From: an uncultured beta proteobacterium
GTDB taxonomy: Bacteria; Pseudomonadota; Gammaproteobacteria; Burkholderiales; Burkholderiaceae_C
Reading direction: 5' to 3'
DNA length: 5,800 nt
Assembly (NCBI GenBank): GCA_903927495.1
Contig: CAIYNH010000621.1
Coordinates: forward strand, 1 to 5,800
Shown: piece after piece, positions 5,125-5,800 of the stretch
Layout of the letters: each line of letters starts with the position of its first letter
Numbering within the stretch: position 1 is the first letter of the stretch
Made by a program: the position numbers and the translations under genes
Notes under the pieces: model-generated
The model's database searches: none
Told to the model about the DNA's origin: nothing
What the model saw: the letters and a program-made list of their open reading frames with translations, nothing else

Positions 5125-5800
5125 AATCGAAAAAAGAGCCAAATTTGAATCCCAACGAAGACGAGTTGGTGCAGCGCATCCGACGTGACCTTGCCGACAG
5201 CTATGACGAAGAGTTTGAACTCGAGCTTGAGGATCGCAATGTTGATGAGCTTGAAAACCAGACAGATGCCGAGTTGACGTCGTATAAAGAGAGTCGTCGG
5301 CTTTATTTTCGCGAGCTTTTCCGCATGCAGGCAGAATTGGTCAAACTACAGGACTGGGTTGTCAAGACCGGCCAAAAAGTGGTTATTTTGTTTGAAGGTC
5401 GAGATGCCGCAGGCAAAGGCGGTGCGATCAAACGAATTACCCAGCGCCTCAATCCGCGCGTTTGCCGGGTAGCGGCCCTGCCTGCGCCTAACGCGAGAGA
5501 GCAAACCCAGTGGTACTTTCAGCGTTATGTTGCACACCTGCCGGGCGCTGGAGAGATTGTGTTGTTTGACCGGAGTTGGTACAACCGCGCGGGTGTTGAA
5601 CGGGTCATGGGATTTTGTTCTGATGAGCAGTATGAAGAGTTTTTCAGGTCGGTTCCAGAGTTTGAAAAGATGCTGGTGCGTTCCGGAATCCAACTGATCA
5701 AATATTGGTTTTCAATTTCCGACGAAGAGCAACAATTGCGGTTTTTGGGGCGCATTCACGATCCACTTAAACAATGGAAACTTAGCCCGATGGATATGGA
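5121..5800 (+). CDS. ppk2: Polyphosphate kinase 2 (PPK2), N-terminal part
   Basis: The frame is open to the right edge and gives 226 codons of a family that is usually about 270-300 residues, so the C-terminus is missing. PPK2 enzymes transfer phosphate between polyphosphate and nucleotides; single-domain members with an N-terminal extension are mostly the nucleoside-diphosphate type, but I cannot fix the class from this. Visible features are Walker A in [10 protein letters not shown] (92-101), the loop [19 protein letters not shown] (118-136, substrate and lid side), and Walker B in [20 protein letters not shown] (147-166). Next come FWFSIS-like strand IKYWFSIS (193-200), [19 protein letters not shown] (207-225) and the window end. 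Residues 12-55 are strongly acidic. ATG 5121 is the first start after an in-frame TGA at 5097 and overlaps the stop of the upstream gene. No clear Shine-Dalgarno precedes it, which suggests translational coupling. Confidence 0.95.
   Translation, partial: MKSKKEPNLNPNEDELVQRIRRDLADSYDEEFELELEDRNVDELENQTDAELTSYKESRRLYFRELFRMQAELVKLQDWVVKTGQKVVILFEGRDAAGKGGAIKRITQRLNPRVCRVAALPAPNAREQTQWYFQRYVAHLPGAGEIVLFDRSWYNRAGVERVMGFCSDEQYEEFFRSVPEFEKMLVRSGIQLIKYWFSISDEEQQLRFLGRIHDPLKQWKLSPMDM

Noticed and set aside
4856..5188. Plus-strand 110-codon frame overlapping the small membrane protein and ppk2
   Set aside because: It is out of frame with both, which have a membrane segment and PPK2 motifs respectively, and it has no proper start signal.
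1..5800. tRNA, rRNA, CRISPR array, insertion sequence or riboswitch
   Set aside because: No cloverleaf, spaced short repeats, transposase motifs or terminal repeats with target duplications were seen in reading both strands.

Overview
The window looks like a chromosomal stretch from a betaproteobacterium, probably Burkholderiales of the Comamonadaceae type. This rests on overall protein character, tight same-strand gene packing and moderately high GC in the first half. No rRNA or marker gene confirms it.

Left part (1-2753): the tail of a C-P lyase (phosphonate degradation) operon on the plus strand. It contains the last 70 codons of phnK, a complete phnL that overlaps phnK by ATGA, a complete phnM, and a left-handed beta-helix (hexapeptide repeat) acyltransferase of the type linked to phosphonate loci. 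No phnN or phnP follows in this window.

Middle part (2788-4317): 34 bases after the transferase, on the same strand, comes a 509-residue CYTH-CHAD protein. It pairs a tunnel-fold triphosphatase domain with a polyphosphate-associated helical domain. It may be the last gene of the same transcript.

Intergenic part (4318-4791): AT-rich and compositionally unlike the phn genes. It holds a possible small minus-strand gene (61 codons) facing the CYTH-CHAD gene. It also holds a perfect 13-bp inverted repeat (4553-4588) that overlaps a possible promoter for that small gene, and a candidate PhoB box with a -10 element at the standard distance (4701-4734) pointing right. The remaining bases show nothing I can name.

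Right part (4792-5800): a two-gene unit. A 110-residue single-pass membrane protein of unknown function overlaps by ATGA the start of a family 2 polyphosphate kinase (ppk2), which runs off the window's right edge.

Together the genes describe a phosphorus-economy neighbourhood. C-P lyase releases phosphate (and pyrophosphate, at the PhnM step) from phosphonates, while CYTH-CHAD and PPK2 act on polyphosphate or triphosphate. The least described element is the small membrane protein translationally coupled to PPK2 behind a possible phosphate-starvation promoter. The functional link between the two halves is inference from gene order.
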